Shown: positions 48,111 to 57,113, numbered from the stretch's first letter. The stretch: DNA of 64,000 bases from Chlorogloea purpurea SAG 13.99 (GCA_016903695.1 JADQBB010000013.1:1-64000); one strand, 5' to 3'. Numbers and translations: made by a program. Notes: a model not told the origin generated them from the letters alone.

Positions 48111-48203
48111 ATGCTATCTGATACCCAAGTTTTAATCGCTTTAGTAGTCGCTTTACTTCCAGGCTTGATGGCTTTCCGCCTAGCCACGGAACTTTATAAG
48201 TAG
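48111..48203 (+). CDS. psaM: Photosystem I reaction centre subunit XII (PsaM)
   Basis: A 30-aa single-pass membrane protein. The product begins MLSDTQVLIALVVALLPG and ends in FRLATELYK, which fits PsaM closely. PsaM sits near the monomer interface of photosystem I trimers. A GGAG lies 10 bases upstream of the ATG. The gene is a separate unit 92 bp after the ATPase gene, followed by a hairpin. It is too short for ordinary ORF thresholds and is easily missed. Confidence 0.93.
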   Translation: MLSDTQVLIALVVALLPGLMAFRLATELYK

Positions 48204-48216
48204 AATCAGGCTCTTT

Positions 48217-48258
48217 AACCCTGACAGGTCCATCATCGATCGATAACCCGTCAGGGTT
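48217..48258 (+). terminator. Hairpin downstream of psaM
   Basis: A 9-bp inverted repeat AACCCTGAC / GTCAGGGTT (48217-48225 and 48250-48258) with a 24-nt loop begins 14 bp after the psaM stop. A CT-rich stretch follows rather than a T-run. Confidence 0.55.
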
Positions 48259-48308
48259 CTCCCCCGGTGATGGATTTGTTAGGATGATCCATATTCTCAG
48301 CTTTTGTT

Positions 48309-48668
48309 ATGACAGCACGATCGACCCGTAAATCTCCAAAGGTAACTAAAAAAAATTGGAAAGCCCGCCGTTTAGCTCATAAATCTCAGGAATTACTAAC
48401 CTTGGAAATTTTCGTCAAACTGGGTGCGCAAATTTTTCTATCTTTAGCAGCCATCTCCGCGATCGTCAAACTACTTCCCTATCAACAAGTACAACAAGCT
48501 AAACTAGAAGAGATTCAGATGGCAACCCAAGAGAAAGAAACGAGGGTTAATCAACTCAGGGAGGAATTCACCCGTAATTTTGACCCTAATCAAAGTAAAC
48601 AGGTGATGCAGGAACAGACTTCACGCCGCGACCCGAATCAAAGGCCTATCTTTTTAACTGCGCCTTAG
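48309..48668 (+). CDS. Small membrane protein of unknown function
   Basis: A 119-aa protein. A very basic N-terminus (about 1-28, rich in Lys, Arg and Ser) leads into one hydrophobic helix (about 33-55), a coiled coil (about 58-90) and a polar tail. It looks like a conserved cyanobacterial membrane protein whose coiled coil extends from one face, and I cannot assign a function. It lies 105 bp after psaM in the same direction and converges with the sulfotransferase gene 23 bp away. Confidence 0.75.
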   Translation: MTARSTRKSPKVTKKNWKARRLAHKSQELLTLEIFVKLGAQIFLSLAAISAIVKLLPYQQVQQAKLEEIQMATQEKETRVNQLREEFTRNFDPNQSKQVMQEQTSRRDPNQRPIFLTAP

Positions 48669-48691
48669 GGAGCCATTTATTTTTTTATCGT

Positions 48692-49639
48692 TTATTTTAC
48701 ATAAAGCTTATCGATTTCATTGATTTCTATTTGGGCTACTTTTTGAAGATTTGTCAATCCAAGTTTTTTTGCTAAATAAGATTTAACAGTTAAGTTGAAT
48801 CCATAACGTTTTAGCCTAAATTTTAGACAGCCTACCCTATTTTGTAGTTTAAGTTGTTTAATTTGTGCTGGAGAAAGTTCAATAATAGGTAATCCAGAGT
48901 GTTCGTATCCCCTCTTTTCCAATAACCCTTTTAACTGACATTCAATCAGTTGTATATCTTTGGGGTTGTTTTTTTCTTTCCATTTATACGCGTATTTGCT
49001 GTTGGGATACTTGTAGGTAGTATGAGCGGGGTAGCTCAACATAGCGGCATCATAATCAATTCCCATAAAACTACATATTTGGCTCAGCACTTCTATAGGA
49101 GAACCGAGCAAATTTTCATATTGTATTTCTATATACTTTTCTGGAGGTAATTGATTTTTCATCCTTTCCCATAAGTTTTCAGCCTCTATCCATGCTTTAA
49201 TACCATAAAAGGTATTACTAGCCCATCCCATTTCAATACAGGAATAAGCCACGTCTCTCGGATCTCTGACAATATGTACGAAACGAGCTTCCGGCCAGAT
49301 ATAAAGCAGTTTATCAAAATCTCGATGGACTGTAGCTCCTATAATCGGCTTATTATCTCTCTCTTGCCACTGATGAAGGAAGCTATTAAGTAATTGCTCA
49401 TATGTTAAGCTTTTATCAATATTCAAATTTGCTTCTTTGAAAATCCTGTTAACTTCTAAAAATTCATAATATGAGTCTAAATCGGGAAACTGACCATCAT
49501 TCCCCATTAAATCAACGGAGTATTCAAATTCAAAAGACCAAGAAATAAGGGGGTGATAACTTAACATTAACCTTAGTAAGGTTGTTCCCGAACGTTCAGC
49601 ACCTACTAAAAATAAAGGGTTTTTCACAGTAGTTGGCAT
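48692..49639 (-). CDS. Sulfotransferase family protein
   Basis: A 315-aa protein from ATG 49639; TTG 49654 is a weaker alternative. The PAPS 5'-phosphosulfate loop is GAERSGTTLLRLML near the N-terminus and the 3'-phosphate site is in VHIVRDPRDVAYSCIEM. It should move sulfate from PAPS to a carbohydrate, lipid or protein acceptor, possibly an exopolysaccharide. The gene is AT-rich compared with its neighbours, consistent with horizontal acquisition. It follows the thymidylate kinase gene after about 265 bp. Confidence 0.85.
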   Translation of the reverse strand: MPTTVKNPLFLVGAERSGTTLLRLMLSYHPLISWSFEFEYSVDLMGNDGQFPDLDSYYEFLEVNRIFKEANLNIDKSLTYEQLLNSFLHQWQERDNKPIIGATVHRDFDKLLYIWPEARFVHIVRDPRDVAYSCIEMGWASNTFYGIKAWIEAENLWERMKNQLPPEKYIEIQYENLLGSPIEVLSQICSFMGIDYDAAMLSYPAHTTYKYPNSKYAYKWKEKNNPKDIQLIECQLKGLLEKRGYEHSGLPIIELSPAQIKQLKLQNRVGCLKFRLKRYGFNLTVKSYLAKKLGLTNLQKVAQIEINEIDKLYVK

Positions 49640-49748
49640 AAGGCAATTGAACAAATTTTTGGGGCGAAGATTTATAAGGCTAGATTATATCACAAACTAT
49701 TTATTTGATAAATCTGATTTTTAATTACAAATTGTCTATCTACTTAGA

Positions 49749-49773
49749 GGAATATTGGCGAATCCAATATTCC
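49749..49773. repeat. Perfect hairpin in the sulfotransferase-tmk intergenic region
   Basis: A 10-bp perfect inverted repeat (49749-49758 with 49764-49773) surrounds a CGAAT loop. Neither side has a T-run, so it is more likely a structured RNA element or repeat remnant than a classic terminator. A second imperfect inverted repeat around AAATTT spans about 49780-49820. The rest of 49640-49905 shows nothing recognisable. Confidence 0.55.
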
Positions 49774-49905
49774 CTTAACTAAATTTCACCTATGGCGTTT
49801 CCCCGTGGTAAATTTAATATCTTGCTTAATAGGGATAATCCCTTGTAATGCCAGATGGAATTAAAAATACTTCCCGGATGCTGACAATGTTCTTAAATCA
49901 GTATT

Positions 49906-50526
49906 TCACTTAATATCAATAAGCCAATCAACAATTTTCTTGTGAATGTTTTCTATCATTTCTGTGCCGTCTATTTTCAGGAAGTTTCCCTCGTAATTAG
50001 CGAATATTTTCTGAAAATTATTGCTTACTTGGATCAGTTTATCCTGTTGTTCGTAAATTTCTCTTTTTTCTCGCTTTTCCAATCTATTTAGAGACACCTG
50101 CACGGGAAGATCTATATAAATAACTCCATCTGGGTTAGGAAATTTCCGGTTCAGTTGACTAACAAAATGGAATTCTTCGTCGTCATTACAATTATAGGCT
50201 AGAGAAGAAAAATAATAGCGTGTAGAAATTACGTGGGTTTGTTTTTTACCCGTTAAATATAAAATCCCCGCTTCTTCGTTATAAAGATGATAATGTCTAT
50301 CGGCGGCGAATAAATAAGCCATCTGCTCATCAAATCTTTTTCGATCTTCTATGGCGATTATCGGTGATTGCATCGCCTGTCGGATCAGTTTTCCGATCGG
50401 GCCGTCCGTCGGCTCGGAACTGATGACGGCTTTCTCTCCCCTAGAGATAAAATACTCCTGTAATAAACTCGCTTGCGTGGATTTACCCGAACTATCTATA
50501 CCCTCTAATACGATAAATTTCATCAT
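49906..50526 (-). CDS. tmk: Thymidylate kinase-like protein
   Basis: About 206 aa from ATG 50526; two other ATGs at 50532 and 50523 are possible. The P-loop is LEGIDSSGKST. The DR(Y/H) motif that follows the middle of the fold reads STRYYFSS, with Thr in place of Asp. A lysine/arginine-rich LID-like KREKREIYEQQDK is present. It likely phosphorylates dTMP, though the missing Asp leaves room for a related nucleotide kinase. Its start overlaps the flavoprotein stop, so the two are probably translated together. Confidence 0.8.
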   Translation of the reverse strand: MMKFIVLEGIDSSGKSTQASLLQEYFISRGEKAVISSEPTDGPIGKLIRQAMQSPIIAIEDRKRFDEQMAYLFAADRHYHLYNEEAGILYLTGKKQTHVISTRYYFSSLAYNCNDDEEFHFVSQLNRKFPNPDGVIYIDLPVQVSLNRLEKREKREIYEQQDKLIQVSNNFQKIFANYEGNFLKIDGTEMIENIHKKIVDWLIDIK

Positions 50527-51875
50527 GGCCATAAAGAAGCTGTTTGACCAATTATCTCTGATAATCCCGTAAAAGGATAGGCAACTTGGGCGAGATCCTG
50601 AGCCTTGATTTTATGTTTCATCGCTAGGGCGATCGTGCTGATCAATTCTTCCACTTCCGGCCCGATAAGATGTGCGCCAATTATTTCTCCCCGGCGGGAG
50701 AGGATTAATTTACAGAAGCCGGTAGTATTATCGAAAAGATGGGATTTAACTATGGCTTTAAAAGAACTTTTCAAAACCCGCACCTCGTCTTCGTAATCAA
50801 GTCGCGCTTTCGCTTCCGTTAAACCGATTCTGGCGATACCAGGATTAACTCCCAAGGTATAGGGAATACTTCGATAATCGAGCTTCTTCTTAGAACCTGA
50901 TAGAAGATTATTAACCACCCGCCGCGCCTCGTGAACCGCTAGATCTAAATTAGGCGAACCCCCCAACAAACTACCGCAGGCGTAAATATCCGGGTTAGTG
51001 GTTTGCAGATAATTATTGAGCAAGATGCCCCGACTATTGTGCTTAACTCTGACGCCTTTCAAGTTTAAACCCTGTAGGTTGCGCTGATGCCTCGATGCGA
51101 AAATAACCTCTGCCGATTCTATAACTTGGTTGCCTACTTGTAACCATTTTTTTCCATCTATTAATTTAATTTGAGTGACCCGATTACCGATGATCACTTC
51201 GATTCCCTCCGCTTCTAATCGAGCTAAAAATAAACGGGCAATATCTCGGTCTTCATCGGGTAAAAAATCTGGGGTTTCTACTATTAAAGTAATGTCTTTA
51301 CCGCAACGGGTCAGGGTTTGACTCAGTTGCAGAGCGATCGCACTTCGCCCCACGATAGTTAAATTCCGGGGTAAATACTCCAGATTACCGTGAAGCCAGA
51401 CATCTTCTGCCGTGGTGTAACCGATCGACTCCAATCCTAGGTCTGGGGGAATGGTAGGGCCAGAATCCGTGGCGATGAGAAAAGATTTGGCGGTGATTTG
51501 TCTTTTACCGATGATAAAACTCAATCGCGGTAGAGGTGCGAATTCCCCGGCCCCCTCGATAATATCGATGCCGTGAGAAGCGAGGAAAGGGAGGTATTGA
51601 CAGGGATCGATCGCATTATAAACATTCTTCGCCCAGCTCTCCCCCCGTTGCTCTCGGCCTACAGGGTTATTATCGGGAGCGAATCGGTGCGATCGATCGT
51701 CAAGCTCATCAATCCCCCTGTAGGTCATGGCAGAAATAGCCGTATTAGCAGCCGCTGAACCTCGATAAGGTTGTTGGATCAAAGCGACTCTAGATTTAAA
51801 CCGCAAAGCCTCTAGGGCCGCATAGATTCCCGGGAAAGTGTGGCCGATAATGACTAGATCGTAATCGTATGCCAT
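50523..51875 (-). CDS. Pyridine nucleotide-disulfide oxidoreductase family flavoprotein without redox cysteines
   Basis: A 450-aa protein. The FAD Rossmann start is DLVIIGHTFPGIYAALEA, the NAD domain holds TIVGRSAIALQLSQTL, and IYACGSLLGGSPNLD is the second FAD motif. A C-terminal dimerisation domain begins about residue 338. The family's CxxxxC disulfide is absent: the region after the FAD motif reads YRGSAAANTAISAMTYRG. The C-terminal His-Pro-Thr is replaced by YPFTGLSE. It must transfer electrons without a dithiol, as soluble transhydrogenases do, or act differently. It is coupled to tmk and divergent from rpmH. Confidence 0.85.
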   Translation of the reverse strand: MAYDYDLVIIGHTFPGIYAALEALRFKSRVALIQQPYRGSAAANTAISAMTYRGIDELDDRSHRFAPDNNPVGREQRGESWAKNVYNAIDPCQYLPFLASHGIDIIEGAGEFAPLPRLSFIIGKRQITAKSFLIATDSGPTIPPDLGLESIGYTTAEDVWLHGNLEYLPRNLTIVGRSAIALQLSQTLTRCGKDITLIVETPDFLPDEDRDIARLFLARLEAEGIEVIIGNRVTQIKLIDGKKWLQVGNQVIESAEVIFASRHQRNLQGLNLKGVRVKHNSRGILLNNYLQTTNPDIYACGSLLGGSPNLDLAVHEARRVVNNLLSGSKKKLDYRSIPYTLGVNPGIARIGLTEAKARLDYEDEVRVLKSSFKAIVKSHLFDNTTGFCKLILSRRGEIIGAHLIGPEVEELISTIALAMKHKIKAQDLAQVAYPFTGLSEIIGQTASLWP

Positions 51876-51879
51876 GATT

Positions 51880-51907
51880 TTGACTTCTGACGATATTTTG
51901 TTATGAT
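51880..51907 (+). promoter_or_regulatory. Promoter of the rpmH operon
   Basis: TTGACT at 51880-51885 and TATGAT at 51902-51907 are 16 bp apart, with TG at 51899-51900 in the extended -10 position. They lie 49 bp before rpmH and 5 bp outside the divergent flavoprotein start. Confidence 0.7.
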
Positions 51908-51955
51908 AGTGAATTGTGTCTAAAAATAACTAATTAAAAAGGGAGAGAATTAGTA

Positions 51956-52093
51956 ATGACGAAGAGAACATTAGAAGGAACTAATAGAAAACAGAAGAGA
52001 ACTTCTGGATTCCGGGCGAGAATGCGTACCGCTACCGGGCGTAAAGTTATTCAATCGAGACGGAAAAGAGGACGTTATCGTTTAGCGGTGTAA
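51956..52093 (+). CDS. rpmH: 50S ribosomal protein L34
   Basis: A 45-aa, highly basic protein at the family length. It has the L34 hallmark pattern of [11 protein letters not shown], the GFRARM block and [17 protein letters not shown]. The GGGAGAGAA sequence just upstream serves as ribosome-binding site. It heads the cluster rpmH-rnpA-PH-yidC-jag-DUF177-ycf46, and rnpA follows after 9 bp. It was not listed among longer reading frames because of its size. Confidence 0.96.
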   Translation: MTKRTLEGTNRKQKRTSGFRARMRTATGRKVIQSRRKRGRYRLAV

Positions 52094-52102
52094 TGGGAGA
52101 GT

Positions 52103-52468
52103 GTGGGATTACCGCGAGCTAATCGACTCAAATATAGACGAGATTTTGAGGCAGTGTATAAAAGGGGGAAACGTTATAGCGATTCCCACTTGATCCTTAT
52201 AGGTTTGAACGAGGCCGATGCGGAAAATCCCCCGGAAACGAAATTCGGTATATCTATAAGTCTAAAAGTTAGTAAAAAAGCAGTAATCAGAAACCGCCTG
52301 AAAAGACAGCTAAGGGGGGTGATCAGAACCCTGATGGGGGAAATTACCCCAGGATGGAGGGTAATTATCATAGTGAAGCCCAGTGCGATCGAGTGCAAAT
52401 ATGAACATTTTTTGCGAGAATTAAAACAGTTGTTAATCAAGGCCAAAATAATCAATGGGCATTCGTGA
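52103..52468 (+). CDS. rnpA: Ribonuclease P protein component
   Basis: A 121-aa basic protein starting at GTG 52103. It contains the RNR motif region [19 protein letters not shown] (about 66-84) and [18 protein letters not shown] near the N-terminus. It helps the RNase P RNA cleave 5' leaders from pre-tRNAs. The RNA gene rnpB is not in the window. It overlaps the following PH-domain gene by 14 bp. Confidence 0.95.
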   Translation: MGLPRANRLKYRRDFEAVYKRGKRYSDSHLILIGLNEADAENPPETKFGISISLKVSKKAVIRNRLKRQLRGVIRTLMGEITPGWRVIIIVKPSAIECKYEHFLRELKQLLIKAKIINGHS

Positions 52469-52850
52469 AAACACCTTTTATGAAGGCGGCCCCCATGTGG
52501 GAGATTTAATAGTTAATATTCTCTTGGGCTTCACCGTCATCTGCTTGCCCCTTACCGTGGGCGCGATAGTAAGAGCGATCTGGTTAAGGTTCAAGATCAC
52601 CGATCGAAGAATATCGGTGATGGGCGGATGGATGGGGCGCGATCGTACCGATATTATCTATTCAGAGATCATCAAAGTCGCCAAAATGCCGAGAGGGATA
52701 GGATTATGGGGGGATGTAGTAGTCACCCTCAAAGATAGAAGCAGATTAGAAATGCGGGCTTTACCCCAGTTTCGCGAGATACACGACTATATAGCGGAAA
52801 GAGTAGCCGAAAAAACCGGTAGACCTTTAGAGGCGATCAAAAGCAACTAA
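52455..52850 (+). CDS. PH-domain (bPH2) membrane protein
   Basis: A 131-aa protein. One or two hydrophobic stretches (about 17-45) are followed by a bacterial PH domain (about 50-120) with [30 protein letters not shown]. Proteins of this kind occur between rnpA and yidC in many cyanobacteria and are presumed to help membrane-protein insertion or lipid sensing. The start overlaps rnpA by 14 bp, so it is co-translated. Function unknown. Confidence 0.8.
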   Translation: MGIRENTFYEGGPHVGDLIVNILLGFTVICLPLTVGAIVRAIWLRFKITDRRISVMGGWMGRDRTDIIYSEIIKVAKMPRGIGLWGDVVVTLKDRSRLEMRALPQFREIHDYIAERVAEKTGRPLEAIKSN

Positions 52851-52901
52851 ACTAACTCGTAAAAAAACAACTATAAAAACCCAACACAGAGAATTAGACG
52901 C

Positions 52902-54053
52902 ATGGACTTCGGAGTAGGATTTATTTCCACAAATATCATGCTGCCGATCTTGGACTTCTTTTTCCAGATCCTACACAGTTACGGCTTTGCGATCATCGCC
53001 CTAACTCTTGTAGTCAGGTTAGCAGTATTCCCCCTCAGTGCCGGACAGATACGCAATATGAGAAAAATGCGTATCACCCAGCCGCTGATGAAAGCGCGAC
53101 AAGAAGAAATTCAACAGCGCTACAAAAATGACCCTGGTAAGCAACAGGAAGAGATGGCCAAACTTATGCAAGAGTTTGGTAATCCCCTAGCCGGCTGCTT
53201 ACCCCTGTTGCTACAGATGCCGATTTTGCTGGCTCTGTTCGCCACCTTGAGAGGATCACCTTTTTCCGATCTTACCTACACCGTTGATTTACAAGTTCTC
53301 CCCAGAGAACAGATCGAGCTGGTACAAACTCAGCCTTACTCTACTAAACCCCAGAACGTTTACATCAGCGAAGGGACTCACTACCCCATCTCGGCCTTTA
53401 TTCCCGAAGGTAATAAACTGAGCGCGGGGGATAAGCGACAGATTCTCCTGGAGACGACCCAAAATCAGACTCTAGAACAATTGGCGGCCAAATATCCCGA
53501 AAACGATCTCAAACCGTCTTTTGAAGTCCTCAAAGGCGCGGATAAAGTGGAAGTTGCCCCCGATGGGTCGGTGAAAGCTCTCGCCCCTGGAGATGCTAGC
53601 GTTAAGGTGACAGTACCTGGTATCGGCGCTAACACGGGTTTCCTCTTTATCGAAGCCCTCGGTAGAATCGGCGCTAAAGGCCCTAACGGGGAGATCCACT
53701 GGGATATTCTCGCTATGGTTATCTGTTTCGGTTTGAGCATTTACGTCAACCAAGAGTTATCGGGCGGTGGCAATAATACCAGCGCGGCTACTCAACAGCA
53801 GCAGACTGTCAATAAGATCACTCCGGTGATTTTTAGCGGTATGTTCTTGTTTTTCCCTTTACCCGCGGGGGTGCTGATGTATATCCTCGTGGCTAATATT
53901 TTCCAGACGATCCAGACGGTGATTTTAATGCGCGAACCACTACCGGAAAATCTGCAAAAATTATTAGACCAACAGGAAAAAACCGAGAAGGGAAGAGATG
54001 CTATCCCCTTTGAAAAACGTAACACCAAGAAAAAAGAGAAAACTTCAGGGTAG
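52902..54053 (+). CDS. yidC: Membrane protein insertase YidC/Oxa1/Alb3
   Basis: A 383-aa insertase. The YidC core of five helices is at about 20-120 and 245-345, with MRKMRITQPLMKARQEEIQQRYK on the cytosolic loop. Between them lies an insert (about 130-240) containing a bacterial Ig-like region (GADKVEVAPDGSVKALAPGDASVKVTVPG). This layout and length resemble Synechocystis Slr1471 (recalled, 384 aa). It inserts thylakoid and plasma membrane proteins with or without SecYEG. It is 51 bp after the PH gene. Confidence 0.95.
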   Translation: MDFGVGFISTNIMLPILDFFFQILHSYGFAIIALTLVVRLAVFPLSAGQIRNMRKMRITQPLMKARQEEIQQRYKNDPGKQQEEMAKLMQEFGNPLAGCLPLLLQMPILLALFATLRGSPFSDLTYTVDLQVLPREQIELVQTQPYSTKPQNVYISEGTHYPISAFIPEGNKLSAGDKRQILLETTQNQTLEQLAAKYPENDLKPSFEVLKGADKVEVAPDGSVKALAPGDASVKVTVPGIGANTGFLFIEALGRIGAKGPNGEIHWDILAMVICFGLSIYVNQELSGGGNNTSAATQQQQTVNKITPVIFSGMFLFFPLPAGVLMYILVANIFQTIQTVILMREPLPENLQKLLDQQEKTEKGRDAIPFEKRNTKKKEKTSG

Positions 54054-54058
54054 GAGTC

Positions 54059-54550
54059 ATGAGGGAGCAACAAAAAGAAAGGGGCAAAGAGTGGTTGGAA
54101 ACCCTCTTGAATTTAATGGGATTACCCGCCGAGGTGACGCTCGTGGATGGGGATAGTATGACCGCATCGGCTGCCGATTGTTGGCTGAATATCAATGAGG
54201 CCAATCTTAGTCGGGAACAGGTAGAACTCCTGACCGGCCCCAAGGGTGAAAGTTTAGACGCGATCCAGTATCTGGCTAATACTATTTTAAATATTACCGC
54301 CGAACCCCAAGACCATAACTCTTTCACCGTCGAACTCAATGGCTACCGTCTCAAACGTCAATCGGAGTTACTGGCCATCGCTAACCGGATAGCCGAACAG
54401 GTGCGGGCAACGGGTCAGGAAGTAGAGATAAAGTCCCTATCTTCCGCCGAACGCCGTCAAATGCACACTTTCTTCCAAAACGAAGCAGATCTGGCCACAG
54501 AAAGCAGAGGGCAGGAACCCGATCGGCGTTTGATCGTCCGTCTACGTTAA
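54059..54550 (+). CDS. KH/R3H RNA-binding protein of the Jag/KhpB family
   Basis: A 163-aa protein. A KH-like region (about 55-110) with GPKGESLDAIQYLANTI is followed by an R3H-type C-terminus with LSSAERRQMHTFFQN and TESRGQEPDRRLIVR. It lacks the N-terminal Jag_N domain of Firmicute homologues. Jag/KhpB proteins bind RNA and influence cell-envelope genes. It begins 5 bp after yidC, as in many bacteria. Confidence 0.9.
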   Translation: MREQQKERGKEWLETLLNLMGLPAEVTLVDGDSMTASAADCWLNINEANLSREQVELLTGPKGESLDAIQYLANTILNITAEPQDHNSFTVELNGYRLKRQSELLAIANRIAEQVRATGQEVEIKSLSSAERRQMHTFFQNEADLATESRGQEPDRRLIVRLR

Positions 54551-54619
54551 TATACTCGGGGATGGACTCGATCTATCCCCAGCCTAACCGTTGCCCTCCC
54601 GTGAGGAGAGGTGATTATC

Positions 54620-55120
54620 ATGGAAAAGATTTACATACCCCATCTGCTCAATTCCCCCAATCGTCAGAGAACGATCGTTATAGACGATCCCATTGAAGGA
54701 TTGAACTTACTTACGCCGGTGCGGGGGCAGATGACCGTAAGACACGGTTCAAATTTTTTAGAAGTGACCGTTAGCGCCGATACTATCCTCGCCCTGACCT
54801 GCGATCGATGTCTTAAACACTATAATCAGCGCTTCCATCTCGACACATCAGAAATAATCTGGCTCGATAAAAATCAAGAACAAGATCGATCGTACCCCTT
54901 GGAAAGAGAGATAGCTTGGGAAGACCTTTCCGAAAGCCTCGCCCCCGAAGGGGATTTCGAGCCGACAACTTGGCTATACGAACAATTATCTCTAGCGATG
55001 CCCCTACGACAACTGTGCGGCGAAGATTGTCAAGCCCCGGAAATCGAACAAGCCGCCCCGCCGCCGATCATAGATAATCGCTGGGCTAGATTACAATCGA
55101 TCAAAAACCAACTTAATTGA
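54620..55120 (+). CDS. YceD/DUF177 family protein
   Basis: A 166-aa protein from ATG 54620, better placed behind the AGGAG at 54604-54608 than the GTG at 54611. DUF177 carries four cysteines in two CxxC-like pairs, TCDRC near residue 65 and LCGEDC near 137, likely binding a metal. Relatives associate with 23S rRNA accumulation and with rpmF in other bacteria and plastids. It is followed by ycf46 11 bp later. Confidence 0.85.
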   Translation: MEKIYIPHLLNSPNRQRTIVIDDPIEGLNLLTPVRGQMTVRHGSNFLEVTVSADTILALTCDRCLKHYNQRFHLDTSEIIWLDKNQEQDRSYPLEREIAWEDLSESLAPEGDFEPTTWLYEQLSLAMPLRQLCGEDCQAPEIEQAAPPPIIDNRWARLQSIKNQLN

Positions 55121-55131
55121 GTTCAATTGCC

Positions 55132-56634
55132 ATGAGTTTTTCGGAAGAATTGCAACTACTCCTGCGCGCCTGCTATCCCCTGATTTATATTCCGACTCTA
55201 GAGGAGGAAAGATTAGAGAAAGCGATCGCAAGTTGTGCGCGGGACTTGAGCAATCGCCCCGTTTACATATGGGATTTCGTGGAAGGCTATCAAGACAACC
55301 CCAACAACGAAGGTTTCGGCAAACGTAACCCCCTGCAAGCCTTGGAATGGATCGATAAACTACCAAAAAATAGCCAGGCGATTATCATTCTCAGAGATTT
55401 TCAACGCTTTCTAGAAGATGTATCCATCTCGCGCAAGTTGCGAAATCTAAGCCGCGCTCTCAAATCCCAACCGAAAAACTTGATCATCATCGCTCCATCC
55501 TTGAATATACCCGCGGATCTGACAGAAGTATTAACGGTGGTGGATTTTCCCCTACCTTCGGGGAGCGAAATCAGACAGGAGATACAACGCCTCCTGCCGG
55601 CCACGGGGCCAACCGTGGGAGAACAATTATTAACGGATTTAGTCAGGGCGGCCCAAGGATTATCCCTGGAGAGAATCCGCAGAGTTTTGACCCTCTGTCT
55701 CGCCCGTCAGGGCAGGATCGAAACTGATGACGTGGAACTAATCCTCGAAGAAAAACGCCAATCTATCCGTCAGACACAAATACTCGACTTTTACCCCACC
55801 AGCCAACAAATGGGCGATATAGGCGGTTTGGAAAATCTTAAAGATTGGTTGCTGAGGCGGGGCGACGCTTTCAGCGATAAAGCCCGCGCTTACGGATTAC
55901 CTAACCCCAGGGGCTTGATGTTAGTTGGTATTCAAGGCACGGGGAAATCTCTAACCGCTAAAGCGATCGCGCATCACTGGCACTTGCCCCTACTGCGTCT
56001 GGACGTGGGTAGATTATTCGGCGGCCTCGTGGGCGAATCGGAATCTCGCACCAGGCAGATGATCAACCTCGCTGAAGCCCTCGCCCCCTGTATCCTCTGG
56101 ATCGATGAGATCGATAAAGCTTTCGGCGGTTTAGAAGGAAAAGGGGATAGCGGCACTACCAGCCGGGTATTCGGCACATTCATCAACTGGTTAGCTGAGA
56201 AGAAATCATCGGTGTTCGTGGTGGCGACGGCTAATAATATCCAATCTCTACCCCCGGAAATGTTGAGAAAAGGGCGTTTCGATGAGATCTTCTTCGTCGG
56301 CTTGCCCAATCAGGAAGAGAGGGAAGCTATCTTCACGGTTCATTTATCCCGCTTACGACCCCATAATTTGAAGGAATACGATATAAAACGTTTAGCTTAC
56401 GAAACCCCGGATTTTTCCGGGGCCGAAATAGAACAAACGATCGTGGAAGCCATGCACATCAGTTTCAGTCAAAATCGCGACTTTAACACCGACGATTTGT
56501 TAGAAGCCGCCAGTCAGATCATCCCCCTGGCGCGTACGGCCCAAGAACAAATACAATTTTTACAAAACTGGGCTAGCGCGGGTAAAGCCCGACTGGCTTC
56601 TAGAGATAGTCGATTTCAACGTCAGTTAAATTAA
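55132..56634 (+). CDS. ycf46: AAA ATPase Ycf46
   Basis: A 500-aa protein from ATG 55132; an in-frame upstream TTG at 55117 overlaps the preceding gene. The N-terminal half (about 1-230) is a degenerate AAA-like region. The C-terminal half is an AAA module with Walker A GIQGTGKSLTAKAIA, Walker B LWIDEIDKAF, and the GRFDEIFFVGLPN sensor/arginine-finger area. Ycf46 is encoded in many algal plastids and cyanobacteria, and its role may include inorganic-carbon acclimation (recalled). It closes the rpmH cluster. Confidence 0.92.
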   Translation: MSFSEELQLLLRACYPLIYIPTLEEERLEKAIASCARDLSNRPVYIWDFVEGYQDNPNNEGFGKRNPLQALEWIDKLPKNSQAIIILRDFQRFLEDVSISRKLRNLSRALKSQPKNLIIIAPSLNIPADLTEVLTVVDFPLPSGSEIRQEIQRLLPATGPTVGEQLLTDLVRAAQGLSLERIRRVLTLCLARQGRIETDDVELILEEKRQSIRQTQILDFYPTSQQMGDIGGLENLKDWLLRRGDAFSDKARAYGLPNPRGLMLVGIQGTGKSLTAKAIAHHWHLPLLRLDVGRLFGGLVGESESRTRQMINLAEALAPCILWIDEIDKAFGGLEGKGDSGTTSRVFGTFINWLAEKKSSVFVVATANNIQSLPPEMLRKGRFDEIFFVGLPNQEEREAIFTVHLSRLRPHNLKEYDIKRLAYETPDFSGAEIEQTIVEAMHISFSQNRDFNTDDLLEAASQIIPLARTAQEQIQFLQNWASAGKARLASRDSRFQRQLN

Positions 56635-56645
56635 ACAGGTTGTAT

Positions 56646-57113
56646 ATGAAACGTTTATCGGGATTTTTCCAATTTATAATCGGCTTTATATTAGGAATCG
56701 TCATTTTAGCCGGGGGGGCTACCGCTTTAGGTTATGTATTCCTATCCCGTCTCAACAATAATCCGGGCAAACCCATATTTAGCGAAGAAAAGCCCGCCGC
56801 CAAACGGGTTAAAGAGGCTAAAGTTTCTCCCTTTAAAAGTCCTACGGTTGTCACTGCCACTCCCGCGCCCGCCGAGTCTCCCAAAGACGAACCCTTAGCA
56901 CCTGGAACCTATCGCGCTCGTGTTACTTGGTCTAGTGGTTTAAGTCTACGGGCCGATGCTTCCACCGAATCGGAGAGAATTGGCGGTGTGGGCTACAATC
57001 AGGAAGTGATCGTTATTGGAACCAGTAACGATGGGTCATGGCAGAAAATACGTCTCGCGGGTGGTTCCCAATCCGGTTGGGTGAGAGCGGGAAATTTGGA
57101 AAAATTAAACTAA
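56646..57113 (+). CDS. Membrane-anchored SH3-domain protein
   Basis: A 155-aa protein from ATG 56646; a TTG at 56640 is also possible. One N-terminal transmembrane helix (about 7-32) is followed by a Pro/Ala/Lys-rich linker and a bacterial SH3 domain (about 90-155) with SGLSLRADASTESERIGGVGYNQEVIVIG. SH3b domains in envelope proteins usually bind peptidoglycan or other wall structures. It may be a wall-associated factor. It begins 11 bp after ycf46. Confidence 0.85.
   Translation: MKRLSGFFQFIIGFILGIVILAGGATALGYVFLSRLNNNPGKPIFSEEKPAAKRVKEAKVSPFKSPTVVTATPAPAESPKDEPLAPGTYRARVTWSSGLSLRADASTESERIGGVGYNQEVIVIGTSNDGSWQKIRLAGGSQSGWVRAGNLEKLN

Noticed and set aside
51876..52093. A replication origin near rpmH
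   Set aside because: No cluster of DnaA boxes (TTATCCACA-like) and no dnaA or dnaN gene is visible; rpmH-rnpA-yidC linkage alone is not sufficient.
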